From assembly GCF_030269305.1 (NCBI RefSeq), contig NZ_BSTC01000006.1:1-64000 (forward strand): DNA of 64,000 nt, in the 5' to 3' direction. Position numbers and translations under genes: made by a program. Source of the DNA: Kineosporia sp. NBRC 101731 (GTDB lineage: Bacteria; Actinomycetota; Actinomycetes; Actinomycetales; Kineosporiaceae). This document shows, piece after piece, positions 1-10,633 of the stretch. The notes beneath the pieces were generated by a model. That model was given only the letters and a program-made list of their open reading frames with translations. It was not told where the DNA came from and ran no database searches. Numbering within the stretch: the first letter of the stretch is position 1; every line of letters starts with the position of its first letter.

Positions 1-1
1 G

Positions 2-118
2 GAACTCCAGGAAGCGACCTATCTCCTGAACTACCGGCCCCGACAGGTCCTCGACTTCGCCAACCCCCTTGAAGTCTTCAACGACCTACTCCTCGCCGAT
101 GGTGCAACCACCACTTGA
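2..118 (+). CDS. IS30-family transposase, C-terminal fragment (cut by window edge)
   Basis: An open frame enters from the left edge and ends at TGA 116-118, giving the last 38 residues of a protein. The tail contains LLNYRPRQVLDF followed by NPLEVFNDLL. This resembles the end of IS30-family transposases, where an N-x-RPR-x-L-G/D-F-x-(T/N)-P-x-E-V-F pattern follows the DDE core. The catalytic region and the other end of the element lie outside the window, so I cannot say whether the element is intact. The terminal inverted repeat should lie just after the stop, but it cannot be delimited without its partner. The acetyltransferase gene next to it is frameshifted. Confidence 0.75.
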   Translation, partial: ELQEATYLLNYRPRQVLDFANPLEVFNDLLLADGATTT

Positions 119-139
119 CTCCAAGGGTTTGCTGGGGGG

Positions 140-959
140 TCAGCCCAGGGACTGCATGAGGGGTGCCAGGTAGCTTCCGTTGCCCGGGGGCAGGTCGTCC
201 CCGCGCACCATCAGGGTCGCCCGCATGATCTCGGTCAGGCCGTTCGCGGTCAGCCACGCGGACAACGCAGGGTCGGTCCTCACCAGGATGTCCAGGCGCA
301 CCGGTCCCGGGGCCGACCGCGCCAGATCGGCCACCAGGGCCCGGGCGACGGCAGTGTCGGGTGCCACCAACGGACCGATCGCCGTCCAGACGGTGTTGTC
401 CCAGGCCGCCGCATAGCCGACGGCCCGGCCGGGCGTCGTCGTGCGCGACCCGGATCTGTTGCGCGAAGGCCGCAAGACGGTGCAGCAGAGCCGTACGGGA
501 GTAGCCGACAGCCTCGGCATCCAGGGCCGTGACCTCCTCGTCCACCGACGTCACCCTGACCGTCGTCCCCTGGCGGGCGGGCGACCAGGGGCCCGCGTAC
601 GTCACCAGTTCGTCCACGGACCGGAAGCCGAGCTTCTCGTAGAGCGGCCGCCCCGCGGCCGTGGCGTGGAGAAAGACACTGTCCGCGGCGGGGACCGCCT
701 TCAGCGCGTGCCGCATCAACGCGCCGCCGATGCCCTGCCCGCCCCGGCCGGGGGCGACCAGCAGCGTGCCCACGACCGCGACACCGCCGAACCGGGTGAT
801 CGCGACACAGCCGCACAGGGTCCCGTCCGCGTCCTGCCAGCCGCAACCGTCGCCGACCTCGAGCAGCAGACGCCACTTGTGCGCCTCGGCCGTCCAGCCG
901 TGGGCGGTGGCCAGCGCCTGGCCGGCCGGGATGTCGGCGGGGGTGAGCGGGCGGATCAC
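140..959 (-). pseudogene. Two-domain GNAT acetyltransferase with a frameshift
   Basis: From GTG 959 the frame encodes an N-terminal GNAT domain (acetyl-CoA loop LLVAPGRGGQGIGGALMRHA, about residues 67-86). It continues into a second domain beginning near DAEAVGYSRTALLHRL. At about positions 420-440 the homologous reading moves to another frame (GRAVGYAAAWDN...), which runs to the stop at 140. In the original frame the downstream sequence is low-complexity Arg/Gly nonsense. A GNAT followed by this kind of C-terminal half matches the Acetyltransf_18 architecture as I know it. The start overlaps the stop of the upstream RCK gene (GTGA), so it was probably the third gene of that operon. A sequencing error is the main alternative to a real mutation. 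Confidence 0.75.
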
Positions 960-1618
960 TGACGGGGGTTCAGCAGCTCCTGGAGGGCGTCCTCGCTCTC
1001 GGGCACCGTGATGAACATCAGTTCGTCACCGGCCTCGAGGGCGTCGTCCCGGCTCGGGGCGATGGGGCGCTCGCCGCGGATGATGCCGACCAGCACGGTG
1101 TCGTCGGGCCAGGCGATCTCGCCGACCGTGGTGCCGGCCAGGGGCGACGCGTCGGGCAGGGTGAGCTCGACCATCGCGGCCTGTCCCTGCTGGAACGTGA
1201 AGATCCGCACCAGCTCACCGATCGACACGGCCTCCTCGACCAGCGCCGTCATGATGCGCGGGGTGGACACGGCCACGTCGACGCCCCAGGCCTCGTCGAA
1301 CATCCACTCGTTGGCCGGGGTGTTGACCCGGGCCACGGTGCGGGGCACGCCGTACTCGGTCTTCGACAGCAGCGAGACCACCAGGTTCGCCTTGTCGTCA
1401 CCGCTGGCGGCCACCACCACGTCGCAGTCGGCCAGACCGGCGTCGGCCAGCGAGCTGATCTCGCAGGCGTCGGCGAGCAGCCACTCGGCCTCGGGGACGC
1501 TGGTGACCCGGATGGCGTTCGGGTCCTTGTCGATCAGCAGCACGCGGTGCCCGTTGGTGAGCAGTTCCCGCGCGATGGAGCGGCCGACGCTGCCGGCGCC
1601 GACGATGACGATCCGCAT
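956..1618 (-). CDS. TrkA/RCK-family potassium channel regulator (CeoC-like)
   Basis: This is a 220-residue cytoplasmic protein with an N-terminal Rossmann RCK_N domain. GAGSVG at residues 7-12 and the acidic Asp30 at the end of strand 2 (LLIDKD) are typical of NAD(H)/nucleotide-binding RCK subunits. A short RCK_C domain follows from about 135 (VELTLPDASPLAGTTVGEI). RCK proteins gate potassium transporters in response to nucleotides. It follows a second RCK gene with a one-base TGATG overlap, and its own stop overlaps the next start (GTGA), so the three genes read as one operon. No membrane Trk/Ktr subunit is adjacent; the divergent KimA-like permease is the nearest potassium transporter. Confidence 0.9.
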   Translation of the reverse strand: MRIVIVGAGSVGRSIARELLTNGHRVLLIDKDPNAIRVTSVPEAEWLLADACEISSLADAGLADCDVVVAASGDDKANLVVSLLSKTEYGVPRTVARVNTPANEWMFDEAWGVDVAVSTPRIMTALVEEAVSIGELVRIFTFQQGQAAMVELTLPDASPLAGTTVGEIAWPDDTVLVGIIRGERPIAPSRDDALEAGDELMFITVPESEDALQELLNPRQ

Positions 1619-2286
1619 CAGTGCTCATCCTTCGAGGGCGGGGCGGCCATGCGCTGCTCCACCGAGGCCAGCTGGTCGTGGCGGAGCACGAAGTGCACCA
1701 GGTCGCCCTCCTGGAAAACAGTGTCGACGCCGGGCACGAGGCCCTCGCCGAGCCGGGTGAGGAAGGCCACGCGGGCCTGGGAGGCAGCCTCCAGCGCGAG
1801 CATCCGCCGGCCCACCCAGCCGGTGTGCACCTGCACCTCGGCGAGGATCACGGCCCCGGAGGGGTCGCGGAACTCGGAGATCGCGCCGGCCGGCAGCAGA
1901 CGGCGGGCCATCTGGTCGGCGGTCCAGCGCACCGTGGCGACGGTGGGTATGCCCAGGCGCTGGTAGACCTCGGCGCGGCCCGGGTCGTAGATCCGGGCGA
2001 CCACGTTGCTGATGCCGAACGTCTCGCGGGCCACCCGGGCCGCCAGGATGTTGGAGTTGTCACCGTTGCTGACGGCCGCGAACGCGTACGCGTCCTCGAT
2101 GCCGGCCTCGGTCAGGGTGTCCCGGTCGAAACCCGGCCCGACCACGCGGCGGCCCTCGAAGTGCGGCCCCAGGCGGCGGAAGGCGTTCGCGTTCTGATCC
2201 ACCACCGCGACGGTGTGGCCCCGGTCCTCGACCATCTGGGCCAGCGTCGAACCGGTCCGGCCGCAGCCCATGATCACGAAGTGCAC
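1618..2286 (-). CDS. TrkA/RCK-family potassium channel regulator (CeoB-like)
   Basis: This 222-residue RCK protein is first in the minus-strand operon. The Rossmann motif GCGRTG lies at residues 7-12, with Asp30 (VAVVD) at the ribose-binding position. The segment RWTADQMARRLLPAGAISEF is characteristic of the CeoB-type member of the actinobacterial CeoB/CeoC pair, and an RCK_C domain ends the protein. Two different RCK proteins encoded in tandem suggest a hetero-oligomeric gating ring. The gene is divergent from the KimA-like importer across 191 bp, which makes shared potassium-linked control plausible. I looked for a ydaO-type c-di-AMP riboswitch in that gap and did not see one. Confidence 0.9.
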   Translation of the reverse strand: MHFVIMGCGRTGSTLAQMVEDRGHTVAVVDQNANAFRRLGPHFEGRRVVGPGFDRDTLTEAGIEDAYAFAAVSNGDNSNILAARVARETFGISNVVARIYDPGRAEVYQRLGIPTVATVRWTADQMARRLLPAGAISEFRDPSGAVILAEVQVHTGWVGRRMLALEAASQARVAFLTRLGEGLVPGVDTVFQEGDLVHFVLRHDQLASVEQRMAAPPSKDEH

Positions 2287-2477
2287 GTTCGCCCGGCCCT
2301 CTCAGATGACCTTCGTCGTGGCCAGCCCACTCGGCGCTGCCCGCCAGCGAAGGTACACGGTCTCGCGCCCGGCTTCGCCCCAGGGCGGGTCAAGGCGGGT
2401 CAAGCCTGTGCGGCGGGACGCCAGAGGCGGCCCACCCGGTGACGCCCCGACCGCGAACAGGCCTACCATGACCCGTC

Positions 2478-4532
2478 GTGCCCAACTATCCCGGTGCCGT
2501 CAAACGGCTGCTCGTCGGGCGGCCGGTGCGCAGCGAACGTCTGGGCGAAACTCTTCTGCCCAAACGGATCGCGCTGCCGGTCTTCGCCTCCGACGCACTG
2601 TCGTCCGTCGCCTACGCACCGGACGAAATCCTGCTCACGCTCGCGGCCGCCGGGCTGACGTCCTACGCACTCTCGCCGTGGGTCGGGCTCTCCGTCGTCT
2701 TCGTCATGCTGATCGTGGTCGCCTCCTACCGGCAGAACGTGCACGCCTACCCCTCCGGCGGCGGCGACTACGAGGTGGCCACGGTCAACCTCGGCCCGAT
2801 GGCGGGCATCACCGTGGCCAGCGCCCTGCTGGTCGACTACGTGCTCACCGTGGCCGTGTCGATCTCCTCCGGCGCCCAGTACGCCGCCTCGGCCCTGCCC
2901 TTCCTGCGCGGGCACGAGGCCCTCGTCGCGGTGGCCGTGGTCGTGCTGCTGACCACCATCAACCTGCGCGGGGTGAGGGAGTCCGGCACCGCGTTCGCGA
3001 TCCCCACCTACGTGTTCATGTTCGCCATCCTCGGCATGAGCGCCTGGGGCTTCATCCGCTACTTCCTCGGTGACCTGCCCCTGGCCGAGAGCGCCGACCT
3101 GGTCCTGAAGCCCGAGACCCAGTTCGAGCAGGGCCTGGTCGGCCTGGGCGGCGGCTTCCTGCTGCTGCGCGCCTTCTCGTCCGGCTGCGCCGCGCTCACC
3201 GGGGTCGAGGCGATCAGCAACGGCGTGCCCGCGTTCAAGAAGCCCAAGAGCCGCAACGCCGCCAGCACGCTGGCCCTGCTCGGGGGCATCGCGGTGGCCA
3301 TGCTGATGTCGACGATCGTCCTGGCCCGGCTGATGCACGTGCGGTTCGCCGAGTTCCCGGCCGAGCAGCTGTTCCGCGACGGCCGGTCGGTCGGCGAGGA
3401 CTACGTGCAGGACCCGGTGATCGGGCAGATCGCGGGCGCGCTCTTCGGCGGTTTCCCGCCGGCCTTCTACCTGGTCACGTTCGCCACCGGCCTGATCCTC
3501 ATCCTGGCCGCGAACACCGCCTTCAACGGCTTCCCGGTGCTCGGCTCGATCCTGGCCAAGGACGACCTGCTGCCGCGCCAGCTGCACACCCGCGGCGACC
3601 GGCTGGCCTACAGCAACGGCATCGTCGCGCTCGCGGTCGGCGCCTGCCTGCTCATCCTGGCCTTCGACGCACAGGTCACCCGGCTGATCCAGCTCTACAT
3701 CGTGGGCGTCTTCATCTCCTTCACGGTCAGCCAGATCGGCATGGTGCGGCACTGGACCCGGCTGTTGCGGGAGGAGACCGAGACGGCCGCCCGGCGCAAG
3801 ATGCAGCAGTCGCGTGTGATCAACACGATCGGCCTGACCATCACCGGCAGCGTGCTGGTGGTGGTGTTGATCACCAAATTCACCCGCGGCGCCTACCTGG
3901 CCCTGATCTTCATGGCCCTGCTCTTCGTGCTGATGATCGCGATCCGCCGGCACTACCGTTCGGTGAGCGTGGAACTGGCCGAGGAGGACGACGCCCGCGG
4001 CCGCATGCTGCCCTCCCGGGTGCACGCCATCGTGCTGGTCTCCAAGCTGCACAAGCCGACCATGCGGGCCCTGGCCTACGCCCGGGCCTCGCGGCCGTCG
4101 GTGCTGGAGGCGGTGACCGTCAACGTCGACGGGGACGAGACCCGGCGGCTGCAGGACGATTGGGAGCGCCGCGACATCCCGGTGCCACTGCGGGCCCTGG
4201 ACTCGCCGTACCGTGAGATCACCCGGCCGGTGCTGAACTATGTGCGCAGCGTGCGCCGGGAGAGCCCGCGCGACCTGGTGGTCGTCTACGTGCCGGAGTA
4301 CGTGGTCGGGCGCTGGTGGGAGCAGTTGCTGCACAACCAGAGCGCGCTGCGGCTGAAGGGCGGGCTGCACTTCATGCCCGGCGTGATCGTGGCCAGCGTG
4401 CCGTGGCAGCTGAGGTCGTCGCGGCACCGGCTGGGAGAACTGCGCCGGGGCGCACCCGGCGACGCGCGCCGGGGCGCGGTGCCGCCGCACGGGGAACCGC
4501 TTGAACCGAACACGAAGGAGCAGGATGCCTGA
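2478..4532 (+). CDS. KimA-like APC-superfamily potassium importer
   Basis: This 684-residue membrane protein has about twelve hydrophobic segments between residues 40 and 490 and a soluble C-terminal domain. The N-terminus (VGRPVRSERLGE, then ASDALSSVAYAPDE at 37-50), the YPSGGGDYE loop and LLVDYVLTVAVS near 117-128 match Bacillus KimA (YdaO), a proton-coupled high-affinity potassium importer. The acidic residues Asp39 and Asp120 fall where KimA has functional aspartates. Automatic annotation would probably say amino acid permease. The neighbouring RCK genes favour potassium. Start GTG 2478 lies 8 nt after a TACCAT -10-like hexamer (2464-2469) with no clear Shine-Dalgarno, so translation may be leaderless. 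Confidence 0.8.
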   Translation: MPNYPGAVKRLLVGRPVRSERLGETLLPKRIALPVFASDALSSVAYAPDEILLTLAAAGLTSYALSPWVGLSVVFVMLIVVASYRQNVHAYPSGGGDYEVATVNLGPMAGITVASALLVDYVLTVAVSISSGAQYAASALPFLRGHEALVAVAVVVLLTTINLRGVRESGTAFAIPTYVFMFAILGMSAWGFIRYFLGDLPLAESADLVLKPETQFEQGLVGLGGGFLLLRAFSSGCAALTGVEAISNGVPAFKKPKSRNAASTLALLGGIAVAMLMSTIVLARLMHVRFAEFPAEQLFRDGRSVGEDYVQDPVIGQIAGALFGGFPPAFYLVTFATGLILILAANTAFNGFPVLGSILAKDDLLPRQLHTRGDRLAYSNGIVALAVGACLLILAFDAQVTRLIQLYIVGVFISFTVSQIGMVRHWTRLLREETETAARRKMQQSRVINTIGLTITGSVLVVVLITKFTRGAYLALIFMALLFVLMIAIRRHYRSVSVELAEEDDARGRMLPSRVHAIVLVSKLHKPTMRALAYARASRPSVLEAVTVNVDGDETRRLQDDWERRDIPVPLRALDSPYREITRPVLNYVRSVRRESPRDLVVVYVPEYVVGRWWEQLLHNQSALRLKGGLHFMPGVIVASVPWQLRSSRHRLGELRRGAPGDARRGAVPPHGEPLEPNTKEQDA

Positions 4533-6042
4533 GGGCCCGACGGGGGACGGCGAACGCCGCCCCGCCACACCGGACACCACTCGGGACCAGAACGGTCCCG
4601 GACTGGTCACCGACGAGCTGATCCAGCTCGAGATCGGTCCGGTCGCCCACGGCGGCCACTGCGTGGCGCGCTACGACGGACGGGTGGTGTTCGTGCGCCA
4701 CGCGCTACCTGGTGAGGTGGTGCTGGCCCGGCTGACCGAGTCCGCCGCCGACGCCAAGTTCTGGCGGGCCGACGCGGTCGAGGCGATCGAGCCCTCGCCC
4801 GACCGGGTGACGCCACCGTGCCCGGTGTCCGGGCCCGGTCTGTGCGGCGGCTGCGACTGGCAGCACGCCGACCTGGGCGCCCAGCGCCGGATGAAGGGTG
4901 ACGTGGTCGCCGAGCAGCTGCGCCGCATCGCCAAGCTCGACCCGGCGCCCGCCGTGGTGGTCGAGGGGCCGGAGGGTGACGGTCTGGGCTGGCGCACCCG
5001 GGTGCGCTTCACCTCCGACACCGAGGGCCGTCCCGGCCTGCGCAAGCACCGCTCGCACGACGTGATCGCGGTCAAGGAGTGCCTGATCGCGCACCCGGCC
5101 GCCGCTGAGCTCGGCGTCACCGGCGCCCGCTGGCCGAACACCCTGGCCGTCGAGGTGATCGCCCCCACCACCGGCACTCCGCTGGTCGTGGCCGAGGCGG
5201 TCGCCGGGCGGGCCGGGGACAAGCTGCGCCTGCCGAAGCTACCGGCCGGCACCAACCTGGCCACCCGCGACGCCGAGGGCCTGCACCAGGTCAAGGGTCG
5301 TACCTGGGTCACCGAGGAGGTGCTGATCGGGGGCGAGGTACGCCCGTTCCGGGTCACCGGCACCGGCTTCTGGCAGGTACACCCGGCCGCCGCGCAGACC
5401 CTGCTCGATGCCGTGCTGGAGGCTGCCCAGGCCCAGCCCGGCGAGCGGACGCTGGACCTGTACGGCGGTGTCGGCCTGTTCGCCGCCGGGCTGGCCGAGC
5501 AGGTCGGTGTCACGGGCAGCGTGATCCTCGTGGAGGGCGACACCCGCGCCGCGTCCGACGCCCGCCGCGGACTGCACGACCTCGGGCAGGTGCGCGTGGA
5601 GGCCGGTTCGGTGTCCCGGGTGCTGCCCCGCCTGGCCGCCGAGGGTGGCCCCTTGGCGCCCGAGGGGGAGCAGGGGGCGCGTGGGGGCGCCGACGTCGTG
5701 GTGCTCGACCCGCCCCGGTCGGGTGCGGGCAAGGAAGTGATCGCCCAGATCGTGGCCCTGGCCCCGAGAGTGGTCGTCTACGTGGCCTGCGACCCGGCCG
5801 CGCTCGCCCGGGACCTGGCCACGGCCGCCGCTGCCGGGTACGAACTGCAGGGCATCCGGGCGTTCGACCTGTTCCCGATGACCCATCACGTGGAGTGCGT
5901 GGCCGTGCTGGTGCCGAAGGGTGGGCGTCCGGCAGCCAAGGACCTGCCGGTGGCGGTCGAGCGACCGGCGCGCCCGGGCCGTCCCGACCGACCGAACCGC
6001 CGCCCCGAACGACCGGGCCGGCGACCCGAGCGCCGGAGCTGA
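4525..6042 (+). CDS. TRAM-domain class I SAM-dependent RNA (uracil-5-) methyltransferase
   Basis: This is a 505-residue RlmD/RlmC/TrmA-type enzyme that methylates C5 of uridine in rRNA or tRNA. A TRAM domain (about 25-85) is followed by an iron-sulfur-type cysteine set (a Cys near 99, then CGGC near 107-110, and a fourth Cys near 187 in VKECLIAH). The SAM fold has LDLYGGVGLFA near 311, DPPRSGAGKEV, the catalytic Cys in VYVACDPA near 423, and the general-base Glu in THHVECVAVL. ATG 4525 was chosen because AAGGAG lies 4 nt upstream; it overlaps the KimA-like stop by 8 bp. The tail is a Pro/Arg-rich run. Which RNA position is modified cannot be told from sequence alone. Confidence 0.9.
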   Translation: MPEGPTGDGERRPATPDTTRDQNGPGLVTDELIQLEIGPVAHGGHCVARYDGRVVFVRHALPGEVVLARLTESAADAKFWRADAVEAIEPSPDRVTPPCPVSGPGLCGGCDWQHADLGAQRRMKGDVVAEQLRRIAKLDPAPAVVVEGPEGDGLGWRTRVRFTSDTEGRPGLRKHRSHDVIAVKECLIAHPAAAELGVTGARWPNTLAVEVIAPTTGTPLVVAEAVAGRAGDKLRLPKLPAGTNLATRDAEGLHQVKGRTWVTEEVLIGGEVRPFRVTGTGFWQVHPAAAQTLLDAVLEAAQAQPGERTLDLYGGVGLFAAGLAEQVGVTGSVILVEGDTRAASDARRGLHDLGQVRVEAGSVSRVLPRLAAEGGPLAPEGEQGARGGADVVVLDPPRSGAGKEVIAQIVALAPRVVVYVACDPAALARDLATAAAAGYELQGIRAFDLFPMTHHVECVAVLVPKGGRPAAKDLPVAVERPARPGRPDRPNRRPERPGRRPERRS

Positions 6043-6167
6043 CCGGCGTCCCCCATTTTTCGGTTCGAGAGGGAACGCGGAGCGCCTCGGCTCACGGGGG
6101 TGGCCGGGGTGGTCCGGAATGCTCCAGCGCGTCAACCTGCACCCAGGCCCTTGACGGGGCACTCTCG

Positions 6168-6185
6168 AGTTAGGCTCGGCTAACT
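6168..6185. promoter_or_regulatory. Inverted repeat AGTTAG-N6-CTAACT upstream of acnA
   Basis: Six-base arms AGTTAG and CTAACT flank GCTCGG, 70 bp upstream of the acnA start, in a 213-bp gap. TTAGGC and CTAAC half-sites are reminiscent of DtxR/IdeR iron boxes, and aconitase is a classical iron-linked gene. The match to the 19-bp iron-box consensus is only partial. TTGACG occurs at 6151 and 6189, but neither is well spaced from a clear -10. Confidence 0.4.
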
Positions 6186-6255
6186 ATCTTGACGTCGAGA
6201 TACTTTAGTATGGTTCCTGTGACACGACGATCTACGACGATCTAAGGAGTTCTCG

Positions 6256-9036
<2,781 letters not shown>

Positions 9037-9100
9037 GTCGTTCGTACGACGGTACGACCGTGCAGTAAGGTGCAGTAACATTCGGTAACGCAGAGCCACC

Positions 9101-9145
9101 GGGCCCGCCCGGGTTCCCTCCATGTGGGGGAACCCGGGCGGGCCC
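9101..9145 (+). terminator. Strong hairpin after acnA
   Basis: A perfect 18-bp GC-rich stem (9101-9118 with 9128-9145) closes a 9-nt loop 64 bp after the acnA stop. It is followed by GCGTGTTTTGG, a weak T-run. Given its place at the end of a single-gene unit, it is the likely acnA terminator. Confidence 0.8.
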
Positions 9146-9286
9146 CGCGTGTTTTGGCCGCAAGTCCCGCGCCCGGACTGCCGATGTGGCGATCGCAGAT
9201 GACTTCGAGCGATCAGTGGCTCTGGCGTTACCGACCTGTAATGACGCAGGCCACACCCGGCGCTGGCGCATCGGGGACCGACGTGC

Positions 9287-9309
9287 ATATGTTGTGAGCG
9301 GCAACATAT
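9287..9309. promoter_or_regulatory. Operator-like palindrome ATATGTTG-N7-CAACATAT upstream of xylF
   Basis: Perfect 8-bp inverted arms (9287-9294 and 9302-9309) flank TGAGCGG, 120 bp upstream of the sugar-binding protein gene. This AT-rich site stands out from the GC-rich surroundings. The operon ends in a ROK repressor gene, so this is the best candidate for its operator. The rest of the 393-bp gap holds the acnA terminator, short direct repeats near 9040-9090, and nothing that looks coding. Confidence 0.6.
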
Positions 9310-9429
9310 TCGCGTCAGTGCCGACGATGGGGTTCTGACGCGTGAGGAGTCGCCGTCGGGATCCCGCTGACCTGCGGGGTCCCCAACTAGTACCGGCAGA
9401 GTTGCCGGTGCGAAGGAGGACCACAGCAC

Positions 9430-10551
9430 ATGCGCAAGCACCTCTTTGCGGCCCTTTCGATCGGCGCCGCCGGCGCCCTGGCCCTCTCGGCCTGTGGCGG
9501 CGGTTCGTCGGACTCGTCGGGTTCGGGTGGTTCAGGCAGTGACAGCACCACCACCGCGGGCAAGGTCGGCGTGATCCTGCCCGATGCCGCGTCCTCGGCC
9601 CGCTACGAGAGCATCGACCGTCCCGCCCTCAAGGCCGCCTTCGAGAAGGCCGGTGTCGACTACGACATCCAGAACGCCGGCGGCGACAAGAACAAGTTCC
9701 AGTCCATCGCCGAGGGCATGCTCTCCAGCGGTGTGACGGTCCTGCTCATCGACAGCCTCGACGACGCCAGCGGCACCGCGGCGATCAAGAAGGCCACGGA
9801 CGCAGGCGTTCCGGTGATCGATTACGACCGCCTCACGCTGGGCGGCGGCGCCTCGTACTACGTCTCGTTCGACAACGTCGCGGTCGGCACCGCCATGGGC
9901 ACCGCCCTGGTCAAGTGCATGCAGGACAACGGCGACAAGACCGGCAACGTCGTCGAGCTCAACGGCGCACCGACCGACAACAACGCCACCCTGTTCAAGC
10001 AGGGCTACGACAAGGTCATCACCGACGCCGGTTACACGGTCACCGACTCGCAGGCGGTGCCGGACTGGGACAACCAGAAGGCCGGCACGCTCTTCGAGCA
10101 GATCTACACCCAGCAGAAGGGTGACTTCGTCGGCGTCGCGGCCGCCAACGACGGTCTCGCCGGTGCGGTCGTGGCCCGTCTGGACACCGCCGGTGAGGCC
10201 GGCAAGATCCCGGTCACCGGTCAGGACGCCACCGACGAGGGTCTGCAGCGCGTGCTGCTCGGCACGCAGTGCGTGACGATCTTCAAGGACATCAAGAACC
10301 AGGAGGCCGTCTCGGCCGCCGACCTCGCCGTGGCGCTGACCAAGGGTGACACCGCGGCCGCCGACGCCCTGGCCACCGGCACCACCAAGGACACCAAGCT
10401 CAACACCGACGTGAAGTCGGTGCTGCTGGTGCCCGAGGCGATCACCGCGGACAAGGTGATGGACGTGGTCTCGGCCGGTCAGACCACCGCCGAGAAGCTC
10501 TGCACCACCGATGAGCTGAAGAAGGCCTGCGAGGAGTACGGCGTCTCCTGA
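9430..10551 (+). CDS. xylF: Xylose-type ABC transporter, substrate-binding lipoprotein
   Basis: This is a 373-residue periplasmic-binding-protein-like lipoprotein. It has a signal peptide with lipobox LSAC (Cys22) and a Ser/Gly linker, then a two-lobe sugar-binding fold starting KVGVILPDAASSARY. The segments PVIDYDRL, VAAANDGLAGAVVARL and PVTGQDATDEG resemble XylF, the D-xylose receptor of the CUT2 family. AAGGAGGA lies 10 nt before ATG 9430. It heads the operon xylF-xylG-xylH-ROK, whose gene content matches the xylFGH and ROK regulator set known in Streptomyces. The sugar is inferred from family and context; other pentoses are possible. Confidence 0.85.
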   Translation: MRKHLFAALSIGAAGALALSACGGGSSDSSGSGGSGSDSTTTAGKVGVILPDAASSARYESIDRPALKAAFEKAGVDYDIQNAGGDKNKFQSIAEGMLSSGVTVLLIDSLDDASGTAAIKKATDAGVPVIDYDRLTLGGGASYYVSFDNVAVGTAMGTALVKCMQDNGDKTGNVVELNGAPTDNNATLFKQGYDKVITDAGYTVTDSQAVPDWDNQKAGTLFEQIYTQQKGDFVGVAAANDGLAGAVVARLDTAGEAGKIPVTGQDATDEGLQRVLLGTQCVTIFKDIKNQEAVSAADLAVALTKGDTAAADALATGTTKDTKLNTDVKSVLLVPEAITADKVMDVVSAGQTTAEKLCTTDELKKACEEYGVS

Positions 10552-10566
10552 CGTCTTCGGTTCCAC

Positions 10567-10599
10567 GGGTTCCCGGGCCGGGTATCCGGCCCGGGACCC
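10567..10599 (+). promoter_or_regulatory. Hairpin between xylF and xylG
   Basis: An 11-bp GC stem (10571-10581 with 10586-10596), extended by GGG/CCC past a bulged T, lies in the 82-bp gap between the binding-protein and ATPase genes. Hairpins in this position often let the binding protein be made in excess by stabilising its mRNA or by partial termination. That role is inferred here. Confidence 0.6.
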
Positions 10600-10633
10600 G
10601 CCTTCATCACCCGGCTGCGGCAGGAGCGAGCAG

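Noticed and set aside
2287-2477. ydaO-type c-di-AMP riboswitch before the KimA-like gene
   Set aside because: I could not find the conserved riboswitch core; only a GGCGGGTCAA direct repeat near 2391-2411 and a -10-like hexamer are present.
2463-4610. A 715-codon open frame antisense to the KimA-like gene, and similar long frames antisense to lacZ, treY, dxs and others
   Set aside because: Their products are His/Gln/Asp/Arg-rich low-complexity strings, as expected for antisense of GC-rich genes. The opposite strand carries clear protein families.
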